A DNA stretch of 64,000 bases. Source: Cycas panzhihuaensis (lineage: Eukaryota; Cycadophyta). The notes below the pieces were generated by a model. That model was given only the letters and a program-made list of their open reading frames with translations. It searched no databases and was not told where the DNA came from. The stretch covers positions 206,281,741 to 206,345,740 of the forward strand of contig CM041465.1 in the NCBI GenBank assembly GCA_023213395.1, written 5' to 3'. Both the position numbers and the translations under genes were made by a program. Positions within the stretch are counted from its first letter, which is position 1, and every line of letters starts with the position of its first letter. Shown here one piece after another: positions 22,401 to 34,210 of the stretch.

Positions 22401-25400
22401 GGTACATAGATTTAAGATGTTCTACATATGACTCATAAAGAAAAGTGGTTTAAAGAATTAGATAACAATAAGAAAAGTAAGATTATGTTTGGTGATAAAC
22501 ACCACTCAAGCAACTGTTGGTAAAGGGAATATCTCCATACAAAGTGATTTTAGAGAAACAAGCTGCATAAATGATGTGTTTCATGTTTTAACACTTAAGA
22601 AGAATTTACTTTTAGTGGGTTAAATGATGAAATAGAAATACAAAGTAATCTTTGACCATGGGAAATGTACCATCAAAGATAAACTAAGGAACAAAGTAAT
22701 TATGGCCAAAGAATAAATGACTAGTGATAAGTTGTTCAAACTAGCCATACCCCTAATAGACTACTATATCTTAAAGGCATTGACAAATATAAATAGTGAA
22801 ACATGACATAAAAGACTTATCCATATATATTATAATAGTTTGGACTTAATAAAGAAAACGAATATGGTAATTGGATTACCTATTATTGAACATAGTAAGG
22901 AACTATATGAAGGATGTGTATTTGGAAAGCAATAAAGAGAAAGATTTCCTAATGAAAGCTATAGTGCTAATAGGCCCTTTCAATTGATACACACAAAATT
23001 ATATGGTCCAATGGATGTGCCCTCACTTAGAGGTGCTAAGTACTTTATGATATTTATTAATGACTTCATAAGGATGGCATGCATCTACTTCCTCAAGTTT
23101 AAGTCAGATGCTCTATAATGTTTTATGGACTTCAAAACTATAGTGGGAAGACAAAGCAGACTTAGAATTTTGATTCTAAAATCAAATAATGGGGAGAATT
23201 CATTTCAAATGAATTCAAAGCTTACTACAAGTATTGTGGCATAAGATAATAGCTCATAAATCCTTACGCCCCATAGCAAAATGGGTTTGTTGAAAGAAAT
23301 AATAGAACAATTGTTAAAATGGCCAAAAGTATGCTTAAAGACAATCATCTAAGAAATGAATATTAGGCTAAAGTTATACATACAATTGTCTATGTGATGA
23401 ATAAGTGTACCACTAAAGTAATTAAGTTGGTTACATAAGTAGAAGCTTATATAGATTATAAGCCAAGCATCAAAGGATTTTTTGGTGCATAGCTTATGCA
23501 CATGTCCTAGATCAAAGGAGAATAAAGTTATATAATAAAAGTATCAAATGTATCTTTATAGGATATTGTAATTCTTTTAGATCTTATAAACTTTATGATC
23601 TAAAAGGAAAAATTATTGTTACAAGCAGGGATGTCATCTTCAAAGAAGATGAATTTTATTAGGAAAAAGTTATTAAAAAAACTAAAAAGAAAAATATCAT
23701 GGTTGAAATGGATTCAAATTCTAAGGGTACAAATATATCTAATACAAATGAAATAAGACACTTTATTTCAAATCAAAAGGTCCCAAAGTGGGTATAAAGG
23801 GCTCATAACCCTTCAAATATTTTAGATACCAACTTTAAGAGGAGGACTACAAGATCTTAAATTATGAATTTTTCACTTATGACTCAAGTTATGGAATCTA
23901 ATAAGCCTCATAATTTTGAAGAGGCTAACACTCAAGATGAATGGATGAAAGTAATGAAGGTGGCATACAATGCCTTAGTGAAAAATGACATATGGGAGTT
24001 AGTGGATCTGCCACCTAATAAAAATGCCATTGGGACTAAATGGGTCTATAAGACCAAGTATAAATTAGATGGGACTATTAATAAATATAAGCCAAGGTTG
24101 GTTGCAAAGGGCTATGCTTAAATTGAGGCATAGATTATAATGAAACATTTACACATGTTGCAAGGTTATAAACAATCAGATTAATGATGACTATAGTTGT
24201 ACAACAAGGTTAGATAGTACATCAAATGGATGTAAAAGGTGTCTTTTTAAATAGCTATGTAGATAAAGAAATATATATCTAACAATCCAAAGGGTTTGAA
24301 GTGAAAGGAGAAGAAAACAAGATTTATAAATTTAAAAATACCTTGTATAAACTTAAGCAAGCACCTAGAGTATGGTACTTTAAGATTGACAAATATTTCG
24401 AGGATAGAGGATTCCAAAGAAACCAATCAAATCCCAATTTATACACCAAGATGGAAGGAAGCTTCATACTAATTATGGGCTTATATGTTGATAACCTAAT
24501 ATACACTAGAAATAATGATCACTTGTCCCAAAGATTTAAGAAAGATATGTGCAAGAAATTTAAGATGATAGATTTGGGACTAGTGCATTACATCTTTGAC
24601 ATCAAAGTTTGATAAGATGAAAGGGAATATTTTTCTTCTAAAGAAAATACACATAAGACCTATTGCACAAGTTCAACATGAGTGATTACAAGCCACTCAT
24701 AACTCTAGCAGAAGTTGGGTTGAAATTATCCATGTTTGAGGAATCAAAATTAGTTGATTCTACACTCTACAGGTAATTGATTAGGAGTCTAATTTACTTA
24801 ACTTTAACTCAACCAGATATCATGTATACAGTCAGTGTGGTTTCCAAATTTATACATGAGCTTAAGGTAAAACATTAGCAAGCAACTAAGAGGATTTTCA
24901 AGTATCTCAAAGGTACCATTAGATTGCATTACAAGTCATCATAGGACTATATATTAGTTGGCTATACAAACTCAAACTAGGTGGGTTATATAGATGACAA
25001 AAAATCTACCTCTGGTTATACATTCAATTTGGGTTCAGCTATAGTTATATAGAGTTCAAAAAAATAGGCCACAATATCTCTATCTACTGCAGAAGTAGAG
25101 TATAAAGCAACTATGGCAGGAGCATGTAAAATAGTTTGACTTAGAAGTTTGCTACATGATTTATAGAAAGAATAGGTGGGTCATACTTAACTACTTTGTG
25201 ATAATCAAAGCACAATTTAGATGACCAGGAATCTAGCATTTCATGGTAGGATAAAGCACATTAAAATATAATATCACTTCATCAAAGAGTTGGTATAGTA
25301 ATGCAAGCTAGAGTTAGTCTATTGCAGCACCGAAGAACATGTGCCAAATATATTCACAAAAACACTTGGTAAGATAAAGTTTATCAAATTGAAAGATAAA

Positions 25401-25420
25401 CATAGAATCTCCCCAAATGG
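22401..25420 (+). pseudogene. pol: Decayed copia pol of element B
   Basis: Copia-order remnants can be followed. A ruined protease site (CSTYDS for GCSTHMT) lies near 22420. The integrase zinc region (YEGCVFGKQ) is near 22905. In the integrase core, HTKLYGPM has Lys in place of Asp, SNNGE has Asn in place of Asp, and GFVERNN keeps its Glu near 23285. The RT N-terminus is at 23864-24121 (WELVDLPPNKNAIGTKWVYKTKY). The RT palm at 24301-24612 has LYKLKQAPRVWY, and its catalytic box reads YVDN at residues 62-65, with the second Asp lost by G-to-A. RNase H remnants (STAEVEYKA, LLCDNQS) and the terminal 'FHGRIKHI..YHFIKELV' follow. Protease, integrase and RT are all catalytically dead. Confidence 0.9.
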
Positions 25421-25427
25421 CCATTAT

Positions 25428-25437
25428 GGAAGAGAAA
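25428..25437 (+). other. Probable polypurine tract of element B
   Basis: GGAAGAGAAA sits directly before the TGTTGAAAT start of the 3' LTR. Confidence 0.6.
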
Positions 25438-25769
25438 TGTTGAAATAATGCCCATATTGGGGCTCGCCTTGGATTGATTACCTACATTAAAGTAATAACT
25501 TAAATTAGTGGAGATATTGTGGCAACACTATGTCAAATCTTAGCTGCATTATAGCCACACTTAGTTAGATATTAGCGACATCATATCTGGTGTTTGTCAA
25601 TGCTAGTCAGTAGTGGACTTTGAGTGGTGTGCCACATATTACTTAAGTCACACTTATTTATTCATGGGGCCCGAAGACTGGTGTTTATCAATACCACCAC
25701 TCCTATGAGATTGATGGTTTACTCCTTTTTGCATTCTCATTTTGTTTCCTATATTCGTTGATTCCATCA
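25438..25769 (+). repeat. 3' LTR of copia element B
   Basis: Starts TGTTGAAATAATG and ends ATTCCATCA. It pairs with 18719-19058. Confidence 0.9.
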
Positions 25770-26134
25770 TCTTTCATGTAGGGTTTTTCCATATGGAAAT
25801 TATTTCTTATAGGCTTCTCCTACAATAACATTTCTCATGTGGATTTCTCCTATATTTGTGACAAAACTCTGAGATTTTTACAAAAATTTGGTGCAAATTT
25901 TTAATTTTAGATTATCATAACTTCCTCATCCAACGTTTGATTTAGGAGTTCCACCACTTCTTGTAAAACTTTTAATATGCTCTTTATTATAACAAAATTA
26001 TACAAGGCTAAAAGATAATTTAAAACAATGTTTTATATTTTCAAACTTATCAACTTAGTGAGTTGTTTCATTTCTATAAATAGTGAAGTTTAAACCCTGT
26101 AATTTTAAATTACTGTAACTTTCTTATATGATAT
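25770..26134. other. Minisatellite right half and flank of element C
   Basis: The first 90 bases (to about 25860) continue the degenerate TTCTCCTATA/TTTCCATATGGA units seen left of element B. After that comes AT-rich DNA with no gene signal. The last five bases, GATAT (26130-26134), are the left target duplication of element C. Confidence 0.6.
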
Positions 26135-28661
26135 TGTTTCCCAGCTATTGGGAATGGACTCGAGACGCATCGACACAGGTTTGTTCAGGTATACGTCCTT
26201 ACTTTTCTTACCTATATTAATTAAGGTGGTTTAGAGTAGTTTGATTGACATATGCCTGTCTATATGCATTTGTTTGTCTGCTTGCTCATAATGCATGTGC
26301 CTAATGGCACGCCTATGACGACTCACAATGGGCATTCCTCAAATAATCGACACCGTATGGCCTACAACCACTCACGATGTCCCACGTTTCTGGGATTATT
26401 TCGCCAACTTGTTTGTTCTTGTTACAACATGCCGTTTATGTTGCGATCCTTCCTAAGTCCGTTTAACCCTTAGTTAGGGCTCTTTGCATCATTCGGATAC
26501 TTGTCCACCGCTCGGTATTCCCCGGTGATGTAATTCATGTTTAGTCCATGTTCTTACCTTAAAAGCTTGATTTTTCTTTCATTTTTCTCTTTTTAAATTT
26601 CAGTCGGTGATCTGCGCAGATTTGCATGGAATTCTTCATGCAGACGATCGCTCGAAATTTAAAAAGAGAACCACGCGATAGTTTCGCGTTTTTCACGGAA
26701 CTCACGTGGCTCGCACGATCGAGGCGCCCCAATGCCCCCAACGCGTTCACTTACTGTGAACAAGACATTAAATGCTTTTGTTTACTCATTTGCATCATTC
26801 TTGAGCTCATTTTTCTAAGTTTTCTAAAGAAAAGCTCTCCACAAAGACAAGAGAAGACACGAAATCAAAGAAGTTCGAGCCAAGAATCGAGGAGGAAGGA
26901 CAAGGCTGCCACCAATGGATTTTGCAGGGCCATTGCTGCCCCTTACTACTCTCGACAACCAGCTCTCTTCCTCTTGCAACTACACAAAGATTCAAGGGAC
27001 TTCTTCAACCAAGAAGTTGCCCCAAAGACTTGCTCCACATCCCCAACTTCACAAAGGGCTTCTTCCATCTACTTTGCAGCTGGGAGCACTCATGATCAGT
27101 CTTCATTTGACCGCTATTGCTCATCCCTAGTGGTAGGAGGCATGCATGACCTCTCTACACAAGGTACCCCTTAGCTTTACTTGCTTTTTTTGTATTTTCT
27201 TGCATTTCTTCTTCCTTTTACTTGTATTTCCTTTGCTTTTTGCTTGCAAACCCCTTAGACATACTTGCATGTCTCTTATATTTATTGTCAAGCATTCTAC
27301 CTCTTCTTTCCCCTTGCTTTTACTCCTTGAATGAAAGTAGCTACCATTGGCCATAGCCGCCCCTTAGTGCTACCTTGACCCGAATCCATTTTCCCGATTT
27401 TCTCTTTGGATTTCCTCATTTTCTCCAAGCCTTCTTCCATTCTTTCCTCAGTTAGCTAGAGTAAGGGAGCATACACGAGGATTTGAGGGAGATAGGCGGG
27501 GTTCCATCCCCCATTGCCGTCCTTCTCCCCAAGGGTTCTGTCCCTTGTCCTCTTCCCCTTACCATACATGCTGTCCTAAGGAACGGGTCGAAGGAGTTTA
27601 GGAGATTGTGTCAGGGTGTCCAGACCGGTTTGAGACAACTCGCATCCACCTTTATTACCACCTGGCATTCCTTTCCCGGGCCCCTTTGGAGACCTCTCGT
27701 GGGTGAGTTAGCCATCCCAAGGCTATACTGAGTTCCACTTCATGTGTTTGTTGGCACTTGGTAGCGTAGGAGTACCTCATATGCTCTCGTTTCCGTTTTG
27801 CTACATTTTGACATATAGCTTAGTTTGATTAGCTAAGTTGATTTCAGTTTGCAGTTCATACACATATATCTCCTTGTATATTTGGTAGCCTCTCCCTCGA
27901 GAGGAAGGTACTCTTTGTATTCTCTTGTAGGATCGCATTGGTGGAGGTAGAGCGTGGAGCGAACCCATTGCCGGCTAGCTCGCCCATGGTACTTTCCCTC
28001 CTTTAGTTTTACGCTTCCTTTTCGTCCTTTCATTTCATTTGATTTCGCATGCTCACGGGGAGGTAAGTGAACCCCCTTATCACCGTCAATCGATATCGTG
28101 TGCGTGGAGAAAGGAAAAGGAGGGAGCGGAAACAACGCGAGATCAATCCGCACTTCAACCTCAACCGCCGGATCCAGGTATTCCTGGCGTTTCCTTTGTT
28201 TTTCCCTTTTATATCATTATTGCTCTTTGCACCTGCTTGATAAGTAAAATATAAGGAAACATAAAGGAAAAAGGAAATAGTCTTTTATTTTACGTTTACT
28301 TTCCTATACCGTTTCTTTTACTTTGCATTACATAGGGATAGAAGACCCGTTTACGTTGCATCTCCTAACCATACTGTACTTCACACCAGTTGCACGTTGA
28401 TTTTGTTGCCCTCTCGTTGCCTTCTCATTACCTTGAGAAGCCGTAACGCGCGAGGTTTCCCTCTCCTTCTCGGCCATCCGAAGGGTAGGAAGGCCTCAGA
28501 TTTGCACCTGGCCACTGGAAGCAACCAGCACCTTGCAGCCCCAAACCCGCTTGGCCAAGACGGACGCGTCTGCGAGGTGAGATCCTCGCCGCCAGCCCAT
28601 CGGTGTGGTGTTTTGTATCCCTTTGCCGACCATAGGATCACCGCCTACGGAGAGCGTTTCA
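26135..28661 (+). repeat. 5' LTR of gypsy element C
   Basis: Starts TGTTTCCCAGCTATTGGGAA and ends GAGAGCGTTTCA against the primer site. Long identical stretches with the 3' LTR alternate with clusters of indels and substitutions, for instance around 26300-26420, 26600-26770 and 28500-28650. Small open frames occur in it, such as 26626-27174, but they are not kept in the other LTR. I therefore treat the LTR as non-coding. A TATA-like TTTATATC lies at about 28209. Confidence 0.93.
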
Positions 28662-28681
28662 TGGCGACCATCTTGGGATCG
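28662..28681 (+). other. Primer binding site of element C
   Basis: TGGCGACCATCTTGGGATCG begins directly after the LTR. TGGCGA(C/A)-type starts are common in Tat- and Athila-related plant gypsy elements. I cannot name the priming tRNA with certainty. Confidence 0.7.
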
Positions 28682-28931
28682 CCAAGAAGGAAGCTAAATC
28701 CGCTTCCCCTCCTTGTTGGTGTTCTTGCCTCTAGGTAGGTTCACATCCCGTGTTTTCAGTTGGGTAGCCCCCAACGTGTTTGCATTACTTTCCCGCCTTT
28801 CCTTTCCGTTCTCCTAACGACGCTCGCAAAGGCGTTGCATGCGACGTTTCTCGCGTCACTTGCGAGGCTTGCCGCCGTTGTTAGAAGACCAATCGTCTCA
28901 TTCCCTCCCGTCGTCGAACCCCGATTCGACA

Positions 28932-31514
28932 ATGGAAGGTTACCCGTCTGATTGGGCCTACCGTCCCATGGCTTCAGGAACTCAAGAGTTCCCTTCGTCT
29001 GCTGGGAATACGCCTGGGAGGCGATGATTCCATCTACTACCCGATGACCATTTCCACCGGATGACTTTCAAATTTCGCCCAGAATGGAAGATTCAGACCC
29101 TCACGAGACTCGCCACCCCACTGGCGAGCCTTACGAGGGGCGCCCCGAAGGATCCCCTACTTTCGAAGTTCCTTCGACCTCGTATGGCTACGAGGATACC
29201 CCTCCCGCCGACGCGGTCGAGGCGCTTAGCGAGTACTTTCGAGCGGCTCGCCGCCAGCCGCATCTTAGATGGTTTGCAGAAATGCTGTGTAACATAGCAT
29301 CTTCTTCGTCCATGCCTGCGTCATCTACAACGATCGACGCTCCTACCCGCGCACACACGTCCTATGCCGTGTCTACCCTGGCTCCCAAGGCAAGTGTTGT
29401 GCCGCCTGTTTCCAATTGTGGTCCTACTTCCTCAGGGACCGTTCGTGGTGTGTCCTTCCCTCAACTCGGGGTTAGCATGCTAGGCCCTAGCCAAACGCAC
29501 GCGCCACCTCCGAACGTGACACATGCGTTCCCTAGTAGGCCTCGGGGTCCTACTAGTGCCGCTACCGTTAGCCATGTAGGACCCACTCCTGCATATGCCC
29601 AAAACCCAATTGGTGGTCCTTCTCTTTACGTGCCTCCAGGTTACACTGCTTAACCTTCAGGGTAAGGCAAGGGAAGCCATCTCCCTGTTTATGGGGTGGA
29701 CCCGTTGCACCCATATGGGGTCGCGCCACCTACGGGTGGCCCATATGGGCAAAACTCGGTCCCTCATCCTCCATTTCCGTCGTCTAGCGCAACTCCCATT
29801 GCTGTGTCATCGCAAGGGAGCGTACCTCTTTTCCAGAGATTTTACCCGCAGCCCCCTTTCCAACAAGGGGCCTTTTCCCAAGGAGGGATGGGTTTACCCC
29901 CCCCATCCATTCTTTTACCGGTGGTCAACCCGTTAGCCCAAGCAAGGACACGTCCTTTCGTGGACTATAGGTTGACGCCATTGTCTATTGAGGCGCTGAG
30001 GACTAACCTGCTGCCTCACCCTCCTGAAGTTCCCAAATTCGACGGGACTTCGTCGCAAGACCCAACCGAGCATGTACGCGGCTTCTCGATGGCGTGCATC
30101 GACATCGGGCTTACGACCATATACTTATGAAGCTATTCCTCATGGGTCCTTGCAGGCGATGCCCTCAAGTGGCTTTACCGCCTTCCTGCCCATTCAATCT
30201 CCTCATTCCAGCAACTAGTGGACAAGTTCGTCAACTACTTTGACGTAGCCCGCCCATTCGAAAGCGGAATGAAGGCGCTTCTGTCGCTTAAACAAGGTCA
30301 CGATGAGATGAATCGTGACTTTGTGCGACGTTTTCACGATCTTCTTCACTCCACCAAGGCTACGTTGCCTGAGGAGTTGAAGAGAGATCTTGTCAATGCA
30401 CTTCACTCAAGTGCATGTGGAAGTCCTCAAGATGGGGGCGACCACGTGTGACTCCGCCATCACGAGGTGTTTAGCTTTGGAGGCCATTGAGATCCAAGCG
30501 AGACTCAAGAAACCTCCCAAGCCCTCGCAACGCCGCGAGGCGCCTCCTCCAGCGAAGGAGACCAAACCTTCGCAGCCTGCTAGGTCCACCTCTCATCCGA
30601 CTGAGAGGACCCTAGACCCCCTTACTTCAGCTATTCGCTCATTTGAGCGTACGATGAAGGAGCTAAAACTCCAACCTCCTTCGCCGCCAACCTCCCATAA
30701 ACCCGTCCAGCAGACTTCTCGTGCGATGCCCCCAAAGGGGGGAACGCCCAGCCTTCTCAAGCAAGGAGGACCGATCCTCCCCTTGAGAAGAGGTGGTGCT
30801 CCATCCACGGAGAATGTTTCCATGACGATTCACGTTGCCGGGCATAGCACCCACGTGACACCCCGCCGCGCGACTCGTCCCCTAGGCGAACATCGAGGCC
30901 TAACCTCGATCAGCCCATTCATAGAGACCCGTTCCCCAAACATGGGGAACGGGGTCGCGAGGTCCAAAGAAAGGAATGATCGGGATAGGTCCCCCGATCC
31001 CCGCCCTTTGCGTGGTAGAGATAAGGGCGTGCAGAGGTCGCCTTCCCCTTCGCGATCTCCTGACCGCCGCGCTCCATCACCTTCGCAGTCCCGTAACAAG
31101 GGAAAGAAGGTGATCCAAATGCTCGAGACCACTCCTCTCTACGCGTTAACTCGGTCTCAAGATGCCAAGGAGGCAACTGGTGCCTCCGCGTCTACCTCGC
31201 AGCTTGATCCTCCTCTGGAAGCTACTCCCCCGGAGATTCCCACACTTCCCAAGACGATTCCTGTGCGCCCCGGGCGATTCGACTTTAGGAGAGCCCTTAC
31301 CCAACCCACAGGGAGGGGTAAGCCTTTCTCCGTAGTCGAAGAGCTTCTACGATGGCCCGGGATGTCCATCATGGACGTCTTGAGAAGTTGCTCGGAGCAA
31401 CGAGCGCTCCTCCTAGAAGCTCTTGGATCGAATGACGCATCCGTTCACGCCTTGGGTACAACCCCAAGCGATGAACCCATTATCTCCTTCGATCCCGAGA
31501 TCTCCCGCATCTAG
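28932..31514 (+). pseudogene. gag: Gypsy gag of element C, Arg/Ser-rich tail, frameshifted
   Basis: Gag packages element RNA. A possible start is the ATG at 28932, but the frame breaks at 29027; the main frame runs from 29084 (MEDSDPHETRHPTGEP). A Pro/Gly/Ser-rich N-terminal part is followed, at about 30030-30110, by HPPEVPKFDGTSSQDPTEHV. The capsid core (PF03732-type) comes next: GDALKWLYRLPAHSISSFQQL, then F....ARPFESGMKALLSLKQGHDE and RRFHDLL. Stops at 29651, 29666 and 30128 interrupt this frame; the first two could be CAA to TAA. A shift near 30420 leads into 30390-31514. That piece carries an Arg/Ser-rich stretch at about 30955-31110 (ERNDRDRSP, RSPSPSRSPDRR, SPSQSRNKG). No Cys-His zinc knuckle is visible. 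Confidence 0.85.
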
Positions 31515-31559
31515 TGGAAGGGAACGCCAATGGAACTTCCCTTTCACCATTACCATAGA

Positions 31560-32340
31560 CACTCCAGGTTGCGTTACGGAGAACCGTGGACAGCGGTCCC
31601 TCCGTCAACGCCATGCCCTTGCGCGTTATGCAAGAGCTCGGTGTTTCCGCCTTGGAACCTGTTCCATGGCGCTGTCAGGGTTATGACTGCATCAGAAGAC
31701 TCCCTTAGGATCATCTCGATGCCTCTTACCCTCGAGGATAAGATCATGCACCGACATCGTCGTCCTCGATGTCGATGTTGATTACAACCTACTTCTGGGT
31801 CGACCATGGCTTGACCAAATGGGAGCCGTATGTTCCACCCATTGGGGACAACTTAAATTTGTCCATAATGGGCAGATGAAAGTTGTCCTCCGCGAGCGAT
31901 CGCTTGCCAAACCAGCTAGGCCTCCCGCCCAGGCAAGCCATGGCCATACGAAGGGAAACAAACGCCCTCCTAACCATGCCTCAGCTTGCTCTATTGGAAT
32001 TCCTGATTCCTCCTACCGAGAAGAAAGTCCTGCGTCTTCCTCCCCTAGCTTGACGCGTTTTGCTCCTATTAGTGTCAGGAGTTACGGGTACGTCGCCGTG
32101 TTTGATGATGACGGATCCCATAGTGAGGATGAGGATCGTCCTCACCCAGTCTCGTTCCTCCGCACCAGTGTGGGGCGCCTTCCTAGCCCTAACCTCCCTC
32201 TTAGGGCCTCTTTTGTTGTAGAGCCGGGCCACTTTCACATGTCACATGACATTGCGCATGCTGATCATCATGTCCCGGGCTCTTCCACCTCGTCGCCTCC
32301 CGTAGGTGACGATGTTGAGAGTTTCCCTCTTACTTTTTAG
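31560..32340 (+). pseudogene. pro: Aspartic protease and linker of element C
   Basis: The protease matures gag-pol. The active site is seen as Asp-Ser-Gly at 31589-31597, followed by PSVNAMPLRVMQELGVS, which matches the Tat-type 'D.GS.VNVMPL..l..LG' pattern. After a frameshift zone (about 31680-31780), the conserved C-terminal element DYNLLLGRPWL (31780-31812) appears. It continues as MGAVCSTHWGQLKFVHNGQ, the usual 'GAVPST.Hq.lKF...g' motif. A low-conservation, Ser/Pro- and acid-rich linker to the RT follows (about 31900-32340, with DDDGSHSEDED). At least one shift and one stop (31708) separate active site and C-terminal motif, so no intact protease is encoded here. Confidence 0.8.
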
Positions 32341-32364
32341 GAGGGACCTCTCCTTGACTCTCCT

Positions 32365-33633
32365 TTGTCATCCCCGGTGGATGGCGGGCAGTCTTCAGGC
32401 CATACCGGTCCTATCGCTCCCACGCCATCTCTCACCTCGCCCATTCGAAGTCAGGCCATCGATGGCGTAGACTACTTCGAAGACGACGAGGCTTTGCTGG
32501 AACACTTAGTAGGTTCCATGCCAAGTTTGCCTCTTGGTCACCACAAGCTTGGCCACCAGAAGGTCTTAGCGATTGGGTCCACACTAGCTGACCCAATCCC
32601 CTCTTCCGGTTCCTCCCTTCCAGTTGACCTTACCCCCCTCCATTTCGAGGAGGGGAATGCCATGTGCATGGGGGCAACCCAGGATATAGTCCTCGCCCCA
32701 GATAGGGTCATCAAGGTAGGAGCGGAGTGCACCCCCGACGAGGTGAGGGAATACGCCTGCTCCGGAATTCCGCGACGTATTTGCGTGGGAATACTCAGAC
32801 ATGAAGGGCATTGACCCCTCCATCGTTTGCATAACCTCACGACCTTCCCTGGCGCTGGCCCCGTGCGTCAGAAGGCGTCCCTTCACCCAAGCTTTCGACC
32901 GTTAAGATGGAAGTTGAGAAGCTCGAAGCGGGACTTATTTCCTCCATCGACACCCAAGTGGGTATCGAATATCGTTCAGTTGCTAGAAAGAATGGGACCA
33001 TTCAGATTTGTGTCGATTTTGCGACATAGATAACGCTTGTCCTAAGGACAACTTTCCCTTCCCTTCATCGATCAAATAATCGATCGTGAATACCGGATTC
33101 GGGTTATGTCCACGATGGACTGACTTCTGGGCATTATAACCGGATCCAGATTTCTCCAAGACTGCCATAAGACGGCCTTCACGACGCCATGGGGTACCTT
33201 TGCCTACAAGGCGATGCCCTTTGGTCTTAAAAATGCAGGGGCTACTTATCAAAGAGCCATGCATTTCATCTTTCACGACCTCATCAACACTACGTTGGAG
33301 GTCTTCATGGACGACATGATGGGCCTTTCCCGCTCCAGAGCCCATCATCTTTCTGACTTGCGTGCCATCTTCGCAACATGCCGCAAGTACCACGTTAGTT
33401 TAAACCCGCTGAAATGCGTGTTTGCCGTTACCTCGGGCAAACTCCTTGGTTTCCTCGTGTCTCAACAAGGAATCCAAATCGATCCGGAAAAAGTCAAGGC
33501 AATCCTTGACATGCCACCGCCTAAAACCCAACGACAAATTAAGTCATTCCTAGGCAGGCTTGGTTTCTTGAGGCGCTTTTTGGCAAATTTCGCCATAAAC
33601 GCCAAGCCTCTTACGAACCTATTGAAGAAATGA
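32365..33633 (+). pseudogene. pol: Reverse transcriptase of element C
   Basis: The linker runs to about 32760, where the Tat-type RT lead EFRDVFAWEYSDMKGIDPSI begins (32765). HNLTTFPGAGPVRQK follows in another frame. Fingers remnants (KMEVEKLEAGLI near 32908, then RKNGTIQICVDF) are broken by stops and shifts between 33029 and 33200. From 33214 a clean frame of 139 residues shows MPFGLKNAGATYQRAM, the catalytic box FMDD at residues 31-34 (instead of the usual Y/F-V-D-D), the HHLSDLRAIFATCRKYHVSLNPLKC segment, GKLLGFLVSQQGI, DPEKVKAI and the thumb FLGRLGFLRRFLANFA. The palm and thumb are therefore well preserved while the fingers are not. Confidence 0.9.
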
Positions 33634-34140
33634 GCTCCTTTTGTTTGGTCAGACAAGACCCAGAAGGCCTTCGTAAGGCTCAAGGAAGCTCTCGTATCCG
33701 CCCCTACGTTGGCGCCTCCTCGCTTCGATAGGCCCTTCATCTTATACACATCGGCAACCGACGAATCCCTGGGTGCAATGCTCGCATAGGAGGATGATTC
33801 GGGAACCGAGAGGGCCATTTATTTCATTAGCCGCACTCGCTGTCACCGAATTAAACTATCCCCCACCGAAAAGGAATGCCTCTCCTTGGTCAATGCGACC
33901 AAGAAATTTCGACTACTTGCTCTAAGAATACGACCAAGGTGATCGCTTAATCCGATCCTCATGCTACTTGCTTACCCGCTCGGATTTGTGGTGTAGGATG
34001 GGACGTTGGGCCATCCTGCTTCAAGAATTCGACTTGCAGGTCGTCAACAGGAAGTCGAAGAGGGGAATAGTAGTGGCGGAACAGTTAGCCGATGCCGCCA
34101 TCCCCAACGAGAGCTGGCCCCTGCTGACGACTCCTTCCTG
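33634..34140 (+). pseudogene. First (gypsy-type) RNase H of element C
   Basis: It continues the RT frame after a stop at 33631. APFVWSDKTQKAFVRLKEAL leads to RPFILYTSATDESLGAMLA, the gypsy RNase H opening with its first acidic residue. ERAIYFISRTRCH and LSPTEKECLSLVNATKKFR follow, with the Glu-containing 'EKECL' motif. After a damaged middle part, GRWAILLQEFDLQVVNRKS and 'VAEQLADAAI' (about 33998-34104) match the closing Tat-type 'aRWallL.EfDi.yv..Ka.kGqaLADfLA'. A stop at 33787 and shifts near 33930 break it. Confidence 0.85.
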
Positions 34141-34210
34141 ACGAGTCCATCATGACCGCCCGTGATGTTCTCCTCACCCACTCGCCGATAGCGAGTGGTA
34201 TGGCGACATT

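Larger units (their letters stand above)
18719..25769 (+). mobile_element. Ty1/copia retrotransposon B (decayed)
   Basis: LTRs of about 340 bp (18719-19058) and 332 bp (25438-25769) share long stretches. A primer site TGGTATCAAATC follows the first, a purine tract precedes the second, and a copia-order gag-pol lies between 21304 and 25420. The flanking 5-mers are TTTTT and TCTTT, a possible target duplication with one mismatch in repetitive sequence. The coding part is related to that of element A (for example FLNWSR near the gag start, WELVDLPP, HFI.ELV near the end), but the LTRs differ, so they are separate families. It is more decayed than A, with stops and shifts throughout. Confidence 0.9.

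Noticed and set aside
26626-27174. Open frame of 182 residues in the 5' LTR of element C
   Set aside because: The matching part of the 3' LTR does not keep the frame, there is no family motif, and composition explains the lack of stops.
28381-28738. Overlapping open frames on both strands around the LTR-primer junction
   Set aside because: They cross the LTR end and primer site, overlap each other, and arise from GC-rich sequence.
30593-31372. Several minus-strand frames of 60-100 residues opposite the gag of element C
   Set aside because: They are shadows of the GC-rich gag frame and have no motif of their own.
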